DNA of 64,000 bases from CAVSRC01 sp963732845 (GTDB taxonomy: Bacteria > Pseudomonadota > Alphaproteobacteria > Rhizobiales > Kaistiaceae). The notes beneath the pieces were generated by a model. It saw only the letters and a list, made by a program, of their open reading frames with translations. It had not been told where the DNA came from and did no database searches. Each line of letters opens with the position of its first letter. Positions within the stretch are counted from its first letter, which is position 1. Below, piece by piece: positions 7,794 through 16,662 of this stretch. The translations under genes were made by a program, and so were the position numbers. The stretch lies in assembly GCA_963732845.1 (NCBI GenBank), contig CAVTBE010000001.1, forward strand, positions 33,493-97,492, read 5' to 3'.

Positions 7794-8636
7794 CTAGCGA
7801 TTGGCGATGCCCCACAGGGCAAAGAGATATTTGCGCACTAGGAAGAGGAAGATCAGCGCCGGCAGGACCAGCGCCGCGCCGCCGGCGAATTTCAGCGGCA
7901 GAGGCGAATAGTCGAGGCTGGTGAGCAGGAAGGCGGTCAGCGTGCGGTTGCGGATGGTCAGCACCGCGGCGGCGAAGACCTCGTTCCACGAGGTGACGAA
8001 GGCGAAGACGCCGGAGGCGGCGATGCCCGGCAGCGCCAGCGGCATGACCACCTTGCGGAAGGCCTGGAAGCGCGAGCAGCCGAGCGTGAAGGCGGCCTCC
8101 TCCAGCTCGAAGGGAATGCTCATGAAGAGCGAGAAGGTGATGAGGATGGCGAAGGGCAGCGCCAGCGTCGTGTGGACCAGCGCCAGCCCGATCTGGGTGT
8201 CGTCGAGGCCGGTGCGGATGAACAGCACCGCCAGCGGCAAAGCAAGCAGCGGCAGCGGGAAGGCACGCGTCATCAGCACCAGCAGGCGGAACAATTCCTT
8301 GCCGCGGAAGCGGAAGCGGGCGAGCGCATAGCCGGCCGGCGCGCCGAGGCCGATGGCCAGCACCGTGGTCAGCAGCGCCACGACCACCGAGTTGAACAGC
8401 GCCCAGGCAACGCCCTGGAAATGGATGAAGAAGCTGAGGCTGCCGAGATCGAAGGTCGGATAGAACTGCTTCGGCCAGCCGTTCACCTCCGTCGGTGACG
8501 ACAGCGCGTTCACCAGGATCAGGTAAATCGGCACCAGCACCCACAGGCACAGGAAGCCAATGGCCGCGATCATCAGCCAGCGGCCGATATTGACCGCGCG
8601 CTCCACCGGCGGCGCTGTTGTCGCGACCGCGGTCAT
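7794..8636 (-). CDS. Sugar ABC transporter permease (MalG family)
   Basis: The start at 8636 overlaps the upstream permease stop as ATGA (8633-8636). The 280-residue protein has six predicted membrane segments and the EAA loop (EEAAFTLGCSRFQAFRKVV, around residues 185-205) that docks onto the ATPase. MalG-type permeases are the second inner-membrane half of CUT1 sugar importers. It belongs to the lacI-led operon at 4741-11911. Confidence 0.93.
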   Translation of the reverse strand: MTAVATTAPPVERAVNIGRWLMIAAIGFLCLWVLVPIYLILVNALSSPTEVNGWPKQFYPTFDLGSLSFFIHFQGVAWALFNSVVVALLTTVLAIGLGAPAGYALARFRFRGKELFRLLVLMTRAFPLPLLALPLAVLFIRTGLDDTQIGLALVHTTLALPFAILITFSLFMSIPFELEEAAFTLGCSRFQAFRKVVMPLALPGIAASGVFAFVTSWNEVFAAAVLTIRNRTLTAFLLTSLDYSPLPLKFAGGAALVLPALIFLFLVRKYLFALWGIANR

Positions 8637-9478
8637 GGGCGGGCCTCGTCGGGTGTGCGCAGCGTGATCAGATAGAAGAGCGTGAAGCCGACCGAGATCA
8701 CCAGGGTGACGAAGGCCAGCGCCGCGGCGACGTTGCGGTCCTGCAGCGCGAACTGCCATTCATAGGTCTGGCCCATGAGGATGGGCAGATTGGTGCCGGC
8801 AAGCGCCGCCACAACGGCAAAGACCTCGAAGGCGAGGATGGTCCTGAGGATCAGCGCCGTCTGCAGGCTGGGCTTCAACAGCGGCAGCGTGACCTTGACG
8901 AAACGCTTCCACGGGCCGGCGCCGAAAACCTCCGCCGCCTCGTAGTATTCGCGCGGGATCAGCCCCATGCCGGCGACCAGGATGACCATGACGATGGCGG
9001 TGGAGCGCCACAGCTCAGCCAGGATGACGGCGACGAACAGCATCACCTTGTCCTGATAGCCGAGCCAGGTGATCGGCTCGGCGATGAAGCCGAGGCTCTG
9101 CAGCGCGCTGTTGAGGAAGCCGTTCTTCTCGAGAATGGCGAGCCAGACGAGACCGGCGGCGAGATCGGAAATGCCGAGCGGGATCGTCCAGATATAGAGG
9201 ACGACGTCGCGTCCCGCCCCCATGCGGGTGACCAGCGACGCCATGGACAGCGCCAGCGTGATCTGCAGCGGCACGATGATGAGCGCAAGGAGCAGCGTGT
9301 TCCTCAGCGCCGGATAGAACTTCCAGTCGCTGGCCATGGTCTGGAAATGGGCGAGCGTCAGCGTGCCGTTGCTGGAGAAGGCCTCGATGGCGACCTGGAT
9401 GAACGGCCAGACGAAGAACGCCGCGAGGAAGAGCGCCGCGGGCAGCAGAAGCAGATAGGGCAGAGTGCGCGATTGCAT
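8633..9478 (-). CDS. Sugar ABC transporter permease (MalF family)
   Basis: The start at 9478 (MQSRTLPYLLLLPA) begins directly at the first membrane helix; the open frame upstream of it is arginine-rich and not coding. The 281 residues carry six predicted membrane helices and an EAA-type loop (YYEAAEVFGAGPWKRF). It forms the inner-membrane channel with the MalG-type protein. It is 64 nt downstream of the binding-protein gene and coupled to the next permease by a 4-nt overlap. Confidence 0.92.
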   Translation of the reverse strand: MQSRTLPYLLLLPAALFLAAFFVWPFIQVAIEAFSSNGTLTLAHFQTMASDWKFYPALRNTLLLALIIVPLQITLALSMASLVTRMGAGRDVVLYIWTIPLGISDLAAGLVWLAILEKNGFLNSALQSLGFIAEPITWLGYQDKVMLFVAVILAELWRSTAIVMVILVAGMGLIPREYYEAAEVFGAGPWKRFVKVTLPLLKPSLQTALILRTILAFEVFAVVAALAGTNLPILMGQTYEWQFALQDRNVAAALAFVTLVISVGFTLFYLITLRTPDEARP

Positions 9479-9542
9479 GGCCGGACCCGAATTTCCGCCG
9501 GCGACGTCCACGGGGAGACGCCGCCGGCGGCCGGGAGGAACC

Positions 9543-10820
9543 CTAGTCGACCGGGCAGGCGCCGGTCGACGGCGCATCAGGCGCCCAGCACGGCGCATTC
9601 GCCTCCTTCATGATGCCGGCGAGAATGCCGGCCTGTTGGTCGAGCACGCCCTTGATGTCGGCGTTGTTCAAGAGGATCTGCTGGAAGGTATCCGTGTAGA
9701 CCTTGTTGAACTTGCCGCCGGCGGAGCCGAGGCCGACCGGAAGCAGGCCGGGATTGGCGTCCTTCGAGGCGGACTGGGCGGCGACCGCCGCGCCTTCCGC
9801 CTTCACCGATTCGGGCATGTCGGCGGGCAGCGTTGCCTTCACCACCGGGAAGAAGCCGATCGCCTTCAGCATGGCGATCTGGGTGTCGGGCTGCATCATG
9901 TAGGTGATGAGCGCCTTGGCCCCGTCCATGTCGGGCGCGGTCTTGGGAATGCCGAGACCGGCGACCACCGGCATGAAGCCGCGGCCGGCGGGACCGGCAG
10001 GCGCCGGGAAGGCGACGAAGTCATCCGGCTTCTGGTTGAAGATGTCGGCCAGACGCGCGGTGTGGTCCCACGCCACCCACACTTCGCCGGAGAGCAGCTG
10101 CTCCTGCATGAAGCCGTAATTGGTCGAGGCCGGGCTGGTGTACTTCCACAGCTCCTTCATCTTCTCCCACATGGCGACCGCTTCCGGCGAACGGAACTTG
10201 GTCACCTCGGACGAGGTGAAGGAGGGATAGAGATAGCCCTGCACGAAGCGGTGGATCAGACCCTTGGGGCCGGCCGGCAGGCCGAACTTCGGCGAGCCGG
10301 TCTTCTCGGCCATGGTCTTGGCCCATTCGATCAGCTGGTCATAGGTGAGCGCGTTGATGTCGGCACCCGCCGGCAGATACTCCAGCGCCTTCTTGCTGGC
10401 GGCCATGATGTAGGTCGCCTGCATCCACGGAATGTATTTCTGCTCGCCCGTCGAAAGCTTGCCGAGGCCGAGATAGGTCTGGTTGACTCCGACGCCCGAC
10501 AGCGAGGCGGCGAGGTCGGAGAGGTCGGTAACTGCATCGGGGAAGCCGGCGAAATCGCCATGCAGGCCGCCGATCACGCCGATCGTGCCCTTGCCGGCCT
10601 GGGCTTCCGCCTGGATGCGAGTGACGAAGGGGCCGGGGTCCTGCGGCTGGAAGTCGACCTCACCGCTGAAGCCCTTGAGCACGGTGTCGCGGATCGCCTG
10701 CTGCTCCTCGACCGGCGTGCCCTGGTCCGACCAGAACAGGACGGGGGCGGCGAAGGCGGTGGTTGCCGTGGCCGCGAACAGCGCGGCTGTGGCCAATCCG
10801 AATAGTCGTTTGCTGATCAT
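9543..10820 (-). CDS. Family 1 extracellular sugar-binding protein
   Basis: The start has GGGAGGAAG upstream. The first 24 residues form a clear signal peptide ending at AFA-AP. The 425 residues are typical of CUT1 periplasmic binding proteins. The C-terminal region holds CWAP and GACP, two cysteines likely to form a disulfide. It delivers the substrate to the MalF/MalG/MalK-type importer encoded downstream. It follows lacI on the same strand with a 53-nt gap, so regulator and binding protein are probably co-transcribed. The substrate is unknown; the linked hydrolase and deacetylase suggest a glycoside with an N-acetyl group. Confidence 0.92.
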   Translation of the reverse strand: MISKRLFGLATAALFAATATTAFAAPVLFWSDQGTPVEEQQAIRDTVLKGFSGEVDFQPQDPGPFVTRIQAEAQAGKGTIGVIGGLHGDFAGFPDAVTDLSDLAASLSGVGVNQTYLGLGKLSTGEQKYIPWMQATYIMAASKKALEYLPAGADINALTYDQLIEWAKTMAEKTGSPKFGLPAGPKGLIHRFVQGYLYPSFTSSEVTKFRSPEAVAMWEKMKELWKYTSPASTNYGFMQEQLLSGEVWVAWDHTARLADIFNQKPDDFVAFPAPAGPAGRGFMPVVAGLGIPKTAPDMDGAKALITYMMQPDTQIAMLKAIGFFPVVKATLPADMPESVKAEGAAVAAQSASKDANPGLLPVGLGSAGGKFNKVYTDTFQQILLNNADIKGVLDQQAGILAGIMKEANAPCWAPDAPSTGACPVD

Positions 10821-10873
10821 GTCTTCCTCCCTTGGTTCTCAAGTACGGTGGTCCCGAAATCTCCCTCTTCGGA

Positions 10874-11911
10874 TCACCGCGGCGCCGGGCCGTGGCTGGC
10901 ACGGGCCGCAAATTCCGGCTGGATGAGGCGCGAGGTCACGCTCTCCGGCCCCTTGTCCAGCATGTCGGTCACCATGCCGGCGATGGTGGCGGCACTCTCG
11001 CGGGCGTGCTGATCGAATGTGGTCAGCGCCGGCTGGGCGTAGGCGGCGATCGGCAGATCGTCGAAGCCGATCACCGAGAGTTCGTCCGGCACACGAATTG
11101 ACCGGGCGGCGGCGGCCTTGAGCACGGCGATCGCCTGGGTGTCGGTGACGCCGAAGACGGCGGTCGGCCGGTCGTCGGACGCCAGAAGCTGGCTGGCGGC
11201 CGCCTCGGCCGCCGCGGCGTCCACCATGGCCACCGAACGGACGGCGGCGCGCGGCAGCTGAAGCCCCGCCTCGGCCAGTGCCGCCTCCAGCCCGCGGCGT
11301 CTCAGATGCGCGAAGGTGAAGGGTTCGTCGATGGTGACCAGGCCGAAACGCCGGTGGCCGAGCCCGACCAGCATGCGCGCGGCGCGGGCGAAGGCCGCCT
11401 CGCCGTCGGTATCGAACCAGGCGAAATCGTTGGCGCCGGTCAGCAGGCGTCCGTGGGCGACGAAAGGAAACTGGCGGTTGAGGAGCACACGCACCCGCTG
11501 GTCGTCGATCTCGGTACGGTTGAGGACGATGGCGTCGGCGCGGTCGCCGTTGATGATGTGACGCACGACGTCGGCCTCGCCATGCAGGCGCGGCGCGGTG
11601 GCGATGAACAGGTCACGGCCGCGGGCGGTCAGGCCCTCGCTCAGGCCGGCGACGAATTCGCCGAGAAAGCCGTCCATCAGGTGGCCGTCGCGCACCGGCA
11701 GCACCATGCCGATAAAGTCGGTCCGCCCGGAAACCAGCATCCGGCCGACGCGGCTCGGCACATAGCCATGCGCCTCGGCCGCGGCGGTCACGCGTGCCCG
11801 GGTTGCATCGCTGACGTCGGGATAGCCGGCAAGCGCGCGCGAGACGGTCGTGATCGACACGCCAAGATCGCTGGCAAGCTCTCTGAGACGGGTTTGGCGT
11901 CTGACGGCCAT
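10874..11911 (-). CDS. LacI family transcriptional regulator
   Basis: The ATG at 11911 follows GGGGAGGAG and puts the helix-turn-helix at residues 9-33 (ELASDLGVSITTVSRALAGY), giving 345 residues. The rest is the periplasmic-binding-like ligand domain, ending in the usual IGFDDLPIAAYAQPALTT segment. A perfect 16-bp palindrome lies 31 nt upstream of the start, so the gene is almost certainly autoregulated. Being first in the operon, it controls the downstream transporter, hydrolase and deacetylase. Confidence 0.93.
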   Translation of the reverse strand: MAVRRQTRLRELASDLGVSITTVSRALAGYPDVSDATRARVTAAAEAHGYVPSRVGRMLVSGRTDFIGMVLPVRDGHLMDGFLGEFVAGLSEGLTARGRDLFIATAPRLHGEADVVRHIINGDRADAIVLNRTEIDDQRVRVLLNRQFPFVAHGRLLTGANDFAWFDTDGEAAFARAARMLVGLGHRRFGLVTIDEPFTFAHLRRRGLEAALAEAGLQLPRAAVRSVAMVDAAAAEAAASQLLASDDRPTAVFGVTDTQAIAVLKAAAARSIRVPDELSVIGFDDLPIAAYAQPALTTFDQHARESAATIAGMVTDMLDKGPESVTSRLIQPEFAARASHGPAPR

Positions 11912-11941
11912 TCCGGCGCTCTCCTCCCCAGGAAGCCGGTT

Positions 11942-11957
11942 TCCAAAACGTTTTGGA
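11942..11957. promoter_or_regulatory. Perfect LacI-type operator
   Basis: TCCAAAACGTTTTGGA is a perfect 16-bp palindrome with the central CG that LacI/PurR-family proteins intercalate. It sits 31 nt before the lacI start at 11911 in the 143-nt gap after the isomerase gene. It is the obvious operator for the lacI-led operon. Confidence 0.88.
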
Positions 11958-12054
11958 TTGAAGCCGAGCCGCACCGCCATGTCAATCGATGGCATCCCGA
12001 AACAGCGCGATCGTGTTCAGATCGCCTGATCGGGAAACCCCATTTTGGCTTGGT

Positions 12055-13311
12055 TCAGAGCGACAGGCCGTGTTTCATGAGACCCCGCACGATGCTGCCG
12101 TCGCTCGGCAGAAGCGGGATCAGGCAGGCCTGCAGCGCGTGATAGATGTCCGGGCGGCCGAAGAACGGCCCCGTATTGGGAACCAGATTGTCGTCGAGTT
12201 GCGGCCGCCAGGAACCGTTCTCCCGGTCGATCAGGTGGGTGGCGCACCAGTCCCAGATGCGGCGATACCATTCCTCATAGACCGGCGTGCCATCGATGGC
12301 GTTGAGGAAGGCCGCCGCGCCGATGCCTTCTGTGCACGGCCACCAGTAGCGGTCGCGCACCAGCGGCCGCGCGTCGTTGTCGAGCGTGTAGTAGAAGCCG
12401 CCGGTCTCGTGGTTCCAGCCGTCGGCCACCGCCTTGTCGAACAGTGAAACGGCGGCGCCCAGCACCCAGTCGAGCCGGCGTCCGCCGAGTGCCCACAACT
12501 GCAGGATCAGGCGCGCCCATTCCAGCGAATGGCCCGGCGTGGTGCCGGGGGGGCGGAACATGGGATCGCCGATATAGTCGAGGTCCACCACCCAGTCTCG
12601 CGTGAAATGCTCCGGCAGATGCCAGCCGTTGGCGGATGCCGCCCGGCGGATGAGGAGATCGGCGATACGCTCCGCCTTGTCGAGATACGACCGCTCGCCG
12701 GTCACCTCGAAGGCCTCCATGAGGGCCTCGGTGAGATGCATGTTGCAGTTCTGGCCGCGATAGGTGCTCTTCGGCTGCCAGTCGCGGGTGAACTCCTCCG
12801 CTACCGCGCCGTGGTTCTCCTCCCAGAAGCGCTCATTGAGGACAGCGGTCACGTCGGCGAGCAGCCGGTCGGCTTGCGGGTGGCCGGCGGCCTTGGCGCT
12901 CGATGCCGCCAGCAGCACGAAGGCATGGCCATAGGCCTGCTTGCTGTCGTCGATGGGACCGTCATCGCCCACCGCCCAGAAGTAGCCGCCGTTCTTCTGG
13001 TCGCGGTGACCATTCCACAGGAAGTCCATGCCGTGGTCGATCATCGCCGCCGCGCCCGGCCGCCCCATCAGATGGGCCATGGCGAAGCAGTGAACCATGC
13101 GGCTGGTTGCCTGCACCTGGCGCGAATAGGGCACGTCGGCACCGCTGTTGAACGGCCGGCCGTCATCGTCGAGGTCGCGGAAGCCGCCGGCGGGATCGAT
13201 GCTCGGCCCTTCGTAGAAATCGAGGAGATCGTTCGCCCGGGAAAGCAGCCAGGCCCGATGGCCGGTCAGCGTTACCCACTTCTGTCCGTTCACTGAAAAC
13301 CGCGAAGACAT
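12055..13311 (-). CDS. AGE/YihS family aldose-ketose isomerase or epimerase
   Basis: The 418-residue protein has the (alpha/alpha)6-barrel pattern of N-acylglucosamine 2-epimerase family enzymes: RQVQATSRMVHCFAMAH (64-80), GGYFWAV (108-114), RGQNCNMHLTEALMEA (185-200), PGHSLEWARL with a catalytic-type histidine at 261, and RYWWP near 321-325. Members of this family, such as YihS, convert aldoses to ketoses through histidine-driven proton transfer. It is the last gene of the binding protein-permease-ATPase operon (12 nt after the ATPase). With the kinase and aldolase on the other side of lacI it would supply the first catabolic step. Substrate unknown. Confidence 0.85.
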   Translation of the reverse strand: MSSRFSVNGQKWVTLTGHRAWLLSRANDLLDFYEGPSIDPAGGFRDLDDDGRPFNSGADVPYSRQVQATSRMVHCFAMAHLMGRPGAAAMIDHGMDFLWNGHRDQKNGGYFWAVGDDGPIDDSKQAYGHAFVLLAASSAKAAGHPQADRLLADVTAVLNERFWEENHGAVAEEFTRDWQPKSTYRGQNCNMHLTEALMEAFEVTGERSYLDKAERIADLLIRRAASANGWHLPEHFTRDWVVDLDYIGDPMFRPPGTTPGHSLEWARLILQLWALGGRRLDWVLGAAVSLFDKAVADGWNHETGGFYYTLDNDARPLVRDRYWWPCTEGIGAAAFLNAIDGTPVYEEWYRRIWDWCATHLIDRENGSWRPQLDDNLVPNTGPFFGRPDIYHALQACLIPLLPSDGSIVRGLMKHGLSL

Positions 13312-13323
13312 TGCCTCAATCCG

Positions 13324-14070
13324 TCAAGCGCCGACCATCAGGCCGACGATCTCGTCGCTGGTGGTCTCCTGCGGCCGGCGCTCGCCGGCCTTGATGCCGT
13401 GGCGCATGACGACAATGCGGTCGGCAACCGCGAAGATGTCCTGGAGATTGTGCGAGATGAAGATGACCGCCTTGCCCTGTTCCTTGAGCGAGCGCACGAG
13501 GCTGAGCACCTTGCGCTGCTCCGGCACGCCGAGCGCGGCGGTGGGCTCGTCCATGATCAGCAGCTTGGCGTTCCAGTAGATCGCCCGGCCGATGGCCACC
13601 GCCTGACGCTGGCCGCCGGAGAAGGCGGCAACCGGCGCGTCCAGCCGCGCGGTGTGAAAATCGAGCAGGGCCATGGTCTCCTGCGCCGCCTGCGCCATCG
13701 CCCTGCGGTCGAGAACCGGCAGGAAGCCGAAAGCCTTGGTCTTGGGCTCGCGGCCGAGGAAGATGTTGGCGCCGATCGACAGATTGTCGGCCAGCGCCAG
13801 GTCCTGGTAGATCGTCTCGATGCCGAGCGCCCGCGCCTCGTGCGGGCTGGTGAAGGACACGCGCTTTCCGTCGAACAGGATCTCGCCGGAGTCCGGATGG
13901 TGGACGCCGGAGATGCTCTTGATGAGCACCGACTTGCCGGCGCCGTTGTCGCCGGCGAGCGCCACCACCTCGCCGAGGTCGAGGTCGAAGGAGACGCCCT
14001 TCAGGGCCTCGACCGCGCCGAAGTTCTTGGTGATCGAGCGGACCGAAAGCAGATGGTCGTTATCACTCAT
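13324..14070 (-). CDS. Sugar ABC transporter ATPase, single-domain CUT2 type
   Basis: The start at 14070 overlaps the permease stop by 8 nt. The 248 residues contain one nucleotide-binding domain: Walker A GDNGAGKS (in place of the usual GENGAGKS), signature SGGQRQAVAIGRA and Walker B LLIMDEP. Most CUT2 ATPases such as RbsA have two domains (about 500 residues); single-domain forms like FrcA exist and presumably act as homodimers. It energises the importer of this locus. Confidence 0.92.
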   Translation of the reverse strand: MSDNDHLLSVRSITKNFGAVEALKGVSFDLDLGEVVALAGDNGAGKSVLIKSISGVHHPDSGEILFDGKRVSFTSPHEARALGIETIYQDLALADNLSIGANIFLGREPKTKAFGFLPVLDRRAMAQAAQETMALLDFHTARLDAPVAAFSGGQRQAVAIGRAIYWNAKLLIMDEPTAALGVPEQRKVLSLVRSLKEQGKAVIFISHNLQDIFAVADRIVVMRHGIKAGERRPQETTSDEIVGLMVGA

Positions 14071-15094
14071 CGCCGCGGCCTCCGAGCAGCCGGCGCTGAC
14101 TTTGATCGACCAGCACCGAAATGATGATGACGACGCCGACGGCAACGAACTGCCAGAACGGCTCGACGTCGATGAAGACCAGGCCGTACTGGATGACCGC
14201 GATCACCAGCGCCCCGGCGACGGTTCCGGCGATGGTCCCCGACCCGCCGAACAGGCTGGCGCCACCGATCACCACCGCGGCGATCGAATCGAGCAGAAGC
14301 GGTTCGCCCGCCTGTGCCGCGCCGGCAAGAAACCGCCCCGTATAGAGCACCCCGCCGAGGCCGGCGCACAGGCCCGAGAGGATGTAGATCCAGGTCGTCA
14401 ACCGCCCGACATCGATGCCCGAGCGAACCACCGCATCGCGGTTGGCGCCGACGGCATAGGTGTGCTGGCCGAAGCGCGTCTGCGACAGCAGATAGTGCAT
14501 GCCCAGGACGACGATCGCGGTGATGATCACCACCACCGGCACGCCGAAGATCCGGCCATTGCCGACCCAGGCGTAGACATCGTTATGCACCGGAACGGTG
14601 GTGCCGCCCGCGATCAGGTAAGCGGCGCCCCGGGCGACACCATACATGCCGAGCGTGCCGATGAACGGCGGAACGCCAAGGCGCGCAACCAGCCAGCCAT
14701 TCACCCAGCCCGGTATGAAGGAGACGGCAACGCCGAGGACCATGGCAATCAGCATTGCAAGCGCCGGCGGCAGGCCCAGCGTACCACCGGCGATATTGGC
14801 CGCATGGGCGGCAACCACCGCCGCCAGGCCCATCGCGAAACCGACCGAAAGATCGATTCCCGCCGAGATGATCACGAAGGTCTCACCGAGCGCGAGAAGC
14901 AGCGGCGCCGTTGTGAAGATGGCGATCGATTGGAGGTTGTAGGGATTGGCGACGAAAGTCACGCCATAGGCGGTCTGCGCCCAGATTTCGAAGACGATGA
15001 GCAGCAGGGCCAGGAACAGCCACGCGCGTAAATCGGCGACGCGCGAAAGGATGGTACGCGACGCTTGGGGAATGGGTGCGGATACCGATGTCAT
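14063..15094 (-). CDS. Sugar ABC transporter permease (RbsC family)
   Basis: The 343 residues show about nine or ten hydrophobic segments and the family hallmark LALGETFVIISAGIDLSVG (around 67-85), followed by a glycine-rich loop (GGASLFGG) and a C-terminal helix. This is the membrane subunit of CUT2 ribose/xylose/fructose-type importers. It follows the binding-protein gene after a 102-nt gap that contains two hairpins, and overlaps the ATPase gene by 8 nt. Confidence 0.93.
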   Translation of the reverse strand: MTSVSAPIPQASRTILSRVADLRAWLFLALLLIVFEIWAQTAYGVTFVANPYNLQSIAIFTTAPLLLALGETFVIISAGIDLSVGFAMGLAAVVAAHAANIAGGTLGLPPALAMLIAMVLGVAVSFIPGWVNGWLVARLGVPPFIGTLGMYGVARGAAYLIAGGTTVPVHNDVYAWVGNGRIFGVPVVVIITAIVVLGMHYLLSQTRFGQHTYAVGANRDAVVRSGIDVGRLTTWIYILSGLCAGLGGVLYTGRFLAGAAQAGEPLLLDSIAAVVIGGASLFGGSGTIAGTVAGALVIAVIQYGLVFIDVEPFWQFVAVGVVIIISVLVDQSQRRLLGGRGDE

Positions 15095-15123
15095 GATCTT
15101 ATATTTTCCACATCACCAGTTTT

Positions 15124-15180
15124 GGGCCGCCAACCACGGCGATCGGCGGCCCGATGATGCGCTGTCCGATTGGATCGGAC
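15124..15180 (-). terminator. Two intercistronic hairpins after the binding-protein gene
   Basis: GTCCGAT pairs with ATCGGAC (15164-15170 with 15174-15180), and GGGCCGCC pairs with GGCGGCCC (15124-15131 with 15145-15152). Both stems are perfect and lie between the binding-protein stop and the permease start. No strong T-tract follows. They fit partial termination or 3'-end protection that keeps binding-protein mRNA above permease mRNA. Confidence 0.55.
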
Positions 15181-15196
15181 TTATGATCGCGACCGA

Positions 15197-16183
15197 TTAC
15201 GAGGTGTAGAGGAACTTCTTCACGTTCGGGTCGTCGATATTTTCCTTGGTCATCACGGTAAAGCCCGTGCCGATCTGGGTCGGGACCGACTGCTCGGTGA
15301 GGTGCGCGTAGGCACACACCACGCCGAAATAGCCGATCTCGGCAGGATGCTGGGCGATGACGACGGTGAAGGTGTCGTTCTTCAGTTCGTCGACCACCGA
15401 GGTCGGCGCGTCGAAGGCGGCGATCTTGATCGCGCCGACCTTGCCCGCCTGCTTCACGCCGTTGGCCGAGCCGCTGGCGGAGAACAGGTTGGCGCCGAAG
15501 ATGCCGGCGAGATCGGGATTGCGCGCCAGCACCGCCTGAACCTGCGAGGCCGCCTTGTTGGCGTCGTCGTCATTGAACTGCGTTTCCATGACCTCGACGT
15601 TCGGGAAGGTGGCCTTCATCTCTTCCTTGAAGCCCTCTTCGCGCTGATCGGTGGTCGACACGCCCGGCTTCACGTTGGAGACGTAGACCTTGCCCTTTTC
15701 GCCGATTGCCCTGGCCAGCGCGCGGGCGGCCATGCGGCCACCGAGGATGTTGTCCGAGGCGATGTAGGAGAGCGGGAAGTCGGCATCGCCGGCACCGGTC
15801 TGATAGACGCCCGTGCCGATGAAGGTATCGACGGTGATCACCGGAATACCGGCGTCAAAGGCCTTCTTCAGCGGCTGTACGAGCTGCACCTTGTCGGTCG
15901 GCGCGATGAGGATCGCATCGGGCTTGCGTGCGATGACCGCATCGAGCACCGGCACCTGCAGGGTCACGTTCCATTCCGAGGCGCCCTGGAAGCCGAGATT
16001 GACGCCAAGCGCGTCGGCGGCAGCCTGCGCACCGCGATGCATGGTGATGTAGAAGGCATCGGTGGTCAGGCCGGGAACCAGCGTGATGTTGAATTTCTTG
16101 TCCGCGGCGAACGTCGGGCGGACCCCCAGCGTCGCTGCTCCTGCGGTTGCACCCAAGAGAGTCAGAAAGCTTCTGCGTTCCAT
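15197..16183 (-). CDS. Periplasmic sugar-binding protein (RbsB type)
   Basis: AAGGAGGAAG lies just before the ATG. The N-terminus MERRSFLTLLGATAGAATLG is a signal peptide with an R-R motif, possibly Tat-dependent, cleaved near TFA-ADKK. The 328 residues have the RbsB two-lobe fold (pattern DAILIAPTDKVQL, PVITVDTFIG, GIFGANLFSASG). It would bind the unknown sugar of this locus. Upstream is a 479-nt non-coding stretch with a decayed kinase remnant and the operators of the divergent lacI. Confidence 0.92.
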   Translation of the reverse strand: MERRSFLTLLGATAGAATLGVRPTFAADKKFNITLVPGLTTDAFYITMHRGAQAAADALGVNLGFQGASEWNVTLQVPVLDAVIARKPDAILIAPTDKVQLVQPLKKAFDAGIPVITVDTFIGTGVYQTGAGDADFPLSYIASDNILGGRMAARALARAIGEKGKVYVSNVKPGVSTTDQREEGFKEEMKATFPNVEVMETQFNDDDANKAASQVQAVLARNPDLAGIFGANLFSASGSANGVKQAGKVGAIKIAAFDAPTSVVDELKNDTFTVVIAQHPAEIGYFGVVCAYAHLTEQSVPTQIGTGFTVMTKENIDDPNVKKFLYTS

Positions 16184-16219
16184 TATCTTCCTCCTTTGTC
16201 GCCTACCGTTGTTCCGTCC

Positions 16220-16252
16220 GAGATGCCGTCAGCGGTGGGCTGCCGACGTCAT
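16220..16252 (+). repeat. 33-bp direct repeat, copy A
   Basis: This stretch matches 17734-17766 with one mismatch (core GTCAGCGGTGGGCTGCCGAC). Copy B covers the last bases of the FGGY kinase gene and its 3' flank. Copy A is followed by a diverged remnant of the same kinase 3' end, so the two copies bracket the plus-strand lacI. Confidence 0.85.
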
Positions 16253-16445
16253 CCATTTGTAGGCCCGTTTGTCTGCTCGACAATCCTCATCGGCATCGAC
16301 CGACCACAAGATCAATCGCAAATGGCCGACGGCGGACCGTCGCGCATTTTGGCAAAATCCGACAGTTCTTCGACCGGCCCGAGCTGATGTTCGCGGCAAT
16401 TGAGCGCAGAAAGCGCTTCGCCGTTTTCGATGCTGTCAAACATCG
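16253..16445 (-). pseudogene. Decayed remnant of an FGGY kinase 3' end
   Basis: Read on the minus strand this stretch encodes ALSALNCREHQLGPVEELSD followed by FAKMRDGPPSAI. It aligns with the C-terminus of the intact kinase at 17763-19316 (ALAALDRREHSVEPDENLVG, LYQNMRRSVFDQ) in the same order and orientation. Nucleotide identity is roughly 60 percent by eye, much lower than in the adjacent 33-bp repeat. No start or catalytic region remains. It is a relic of a second kinase copy or of a rearrangement around lacI. Confidence 0.65.
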
Positions 16446-16538
16446 TCCACGCCGACCGCCCTGGCCCGAAGATCACGCGGGCTAGCGAGCGCATTCAGAT
16501 TTTTCCTCCCCCGAACTGCTCGTTGGCAGCTCGTTATT

Positions 16539-16577
16539 TTACGCGCGTAACAGTACTTTTCACGCGAGACACGTGTC
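16539..16577. promoter_or_regulatory. Two palindromic operator candidates upstream of lacI
   Basis: TTACGCGCGTAA (16539-16550) and GACACGTGTC (16568-16577) are perfect palindromes with central CG, centred 28 bp apart. They lie 86-124 nt before the plus-strand lacI start at 16663 and upstream of the divergent binding-protein operon. The first is the better match to a LacI-family site. A looser relative (TTGCGCGCGAA at 22130-22140) precedes dhaK. Confidence 0.55.
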
Positions 16578-16662
16578 AAGCGACAAAGTTGCGCTCTCGT
16601 GTAAACTCCGCCTACTATGGCGCGGCGGTAGCAGGCCGTCGCACCAATCAGCACATCCCCCG

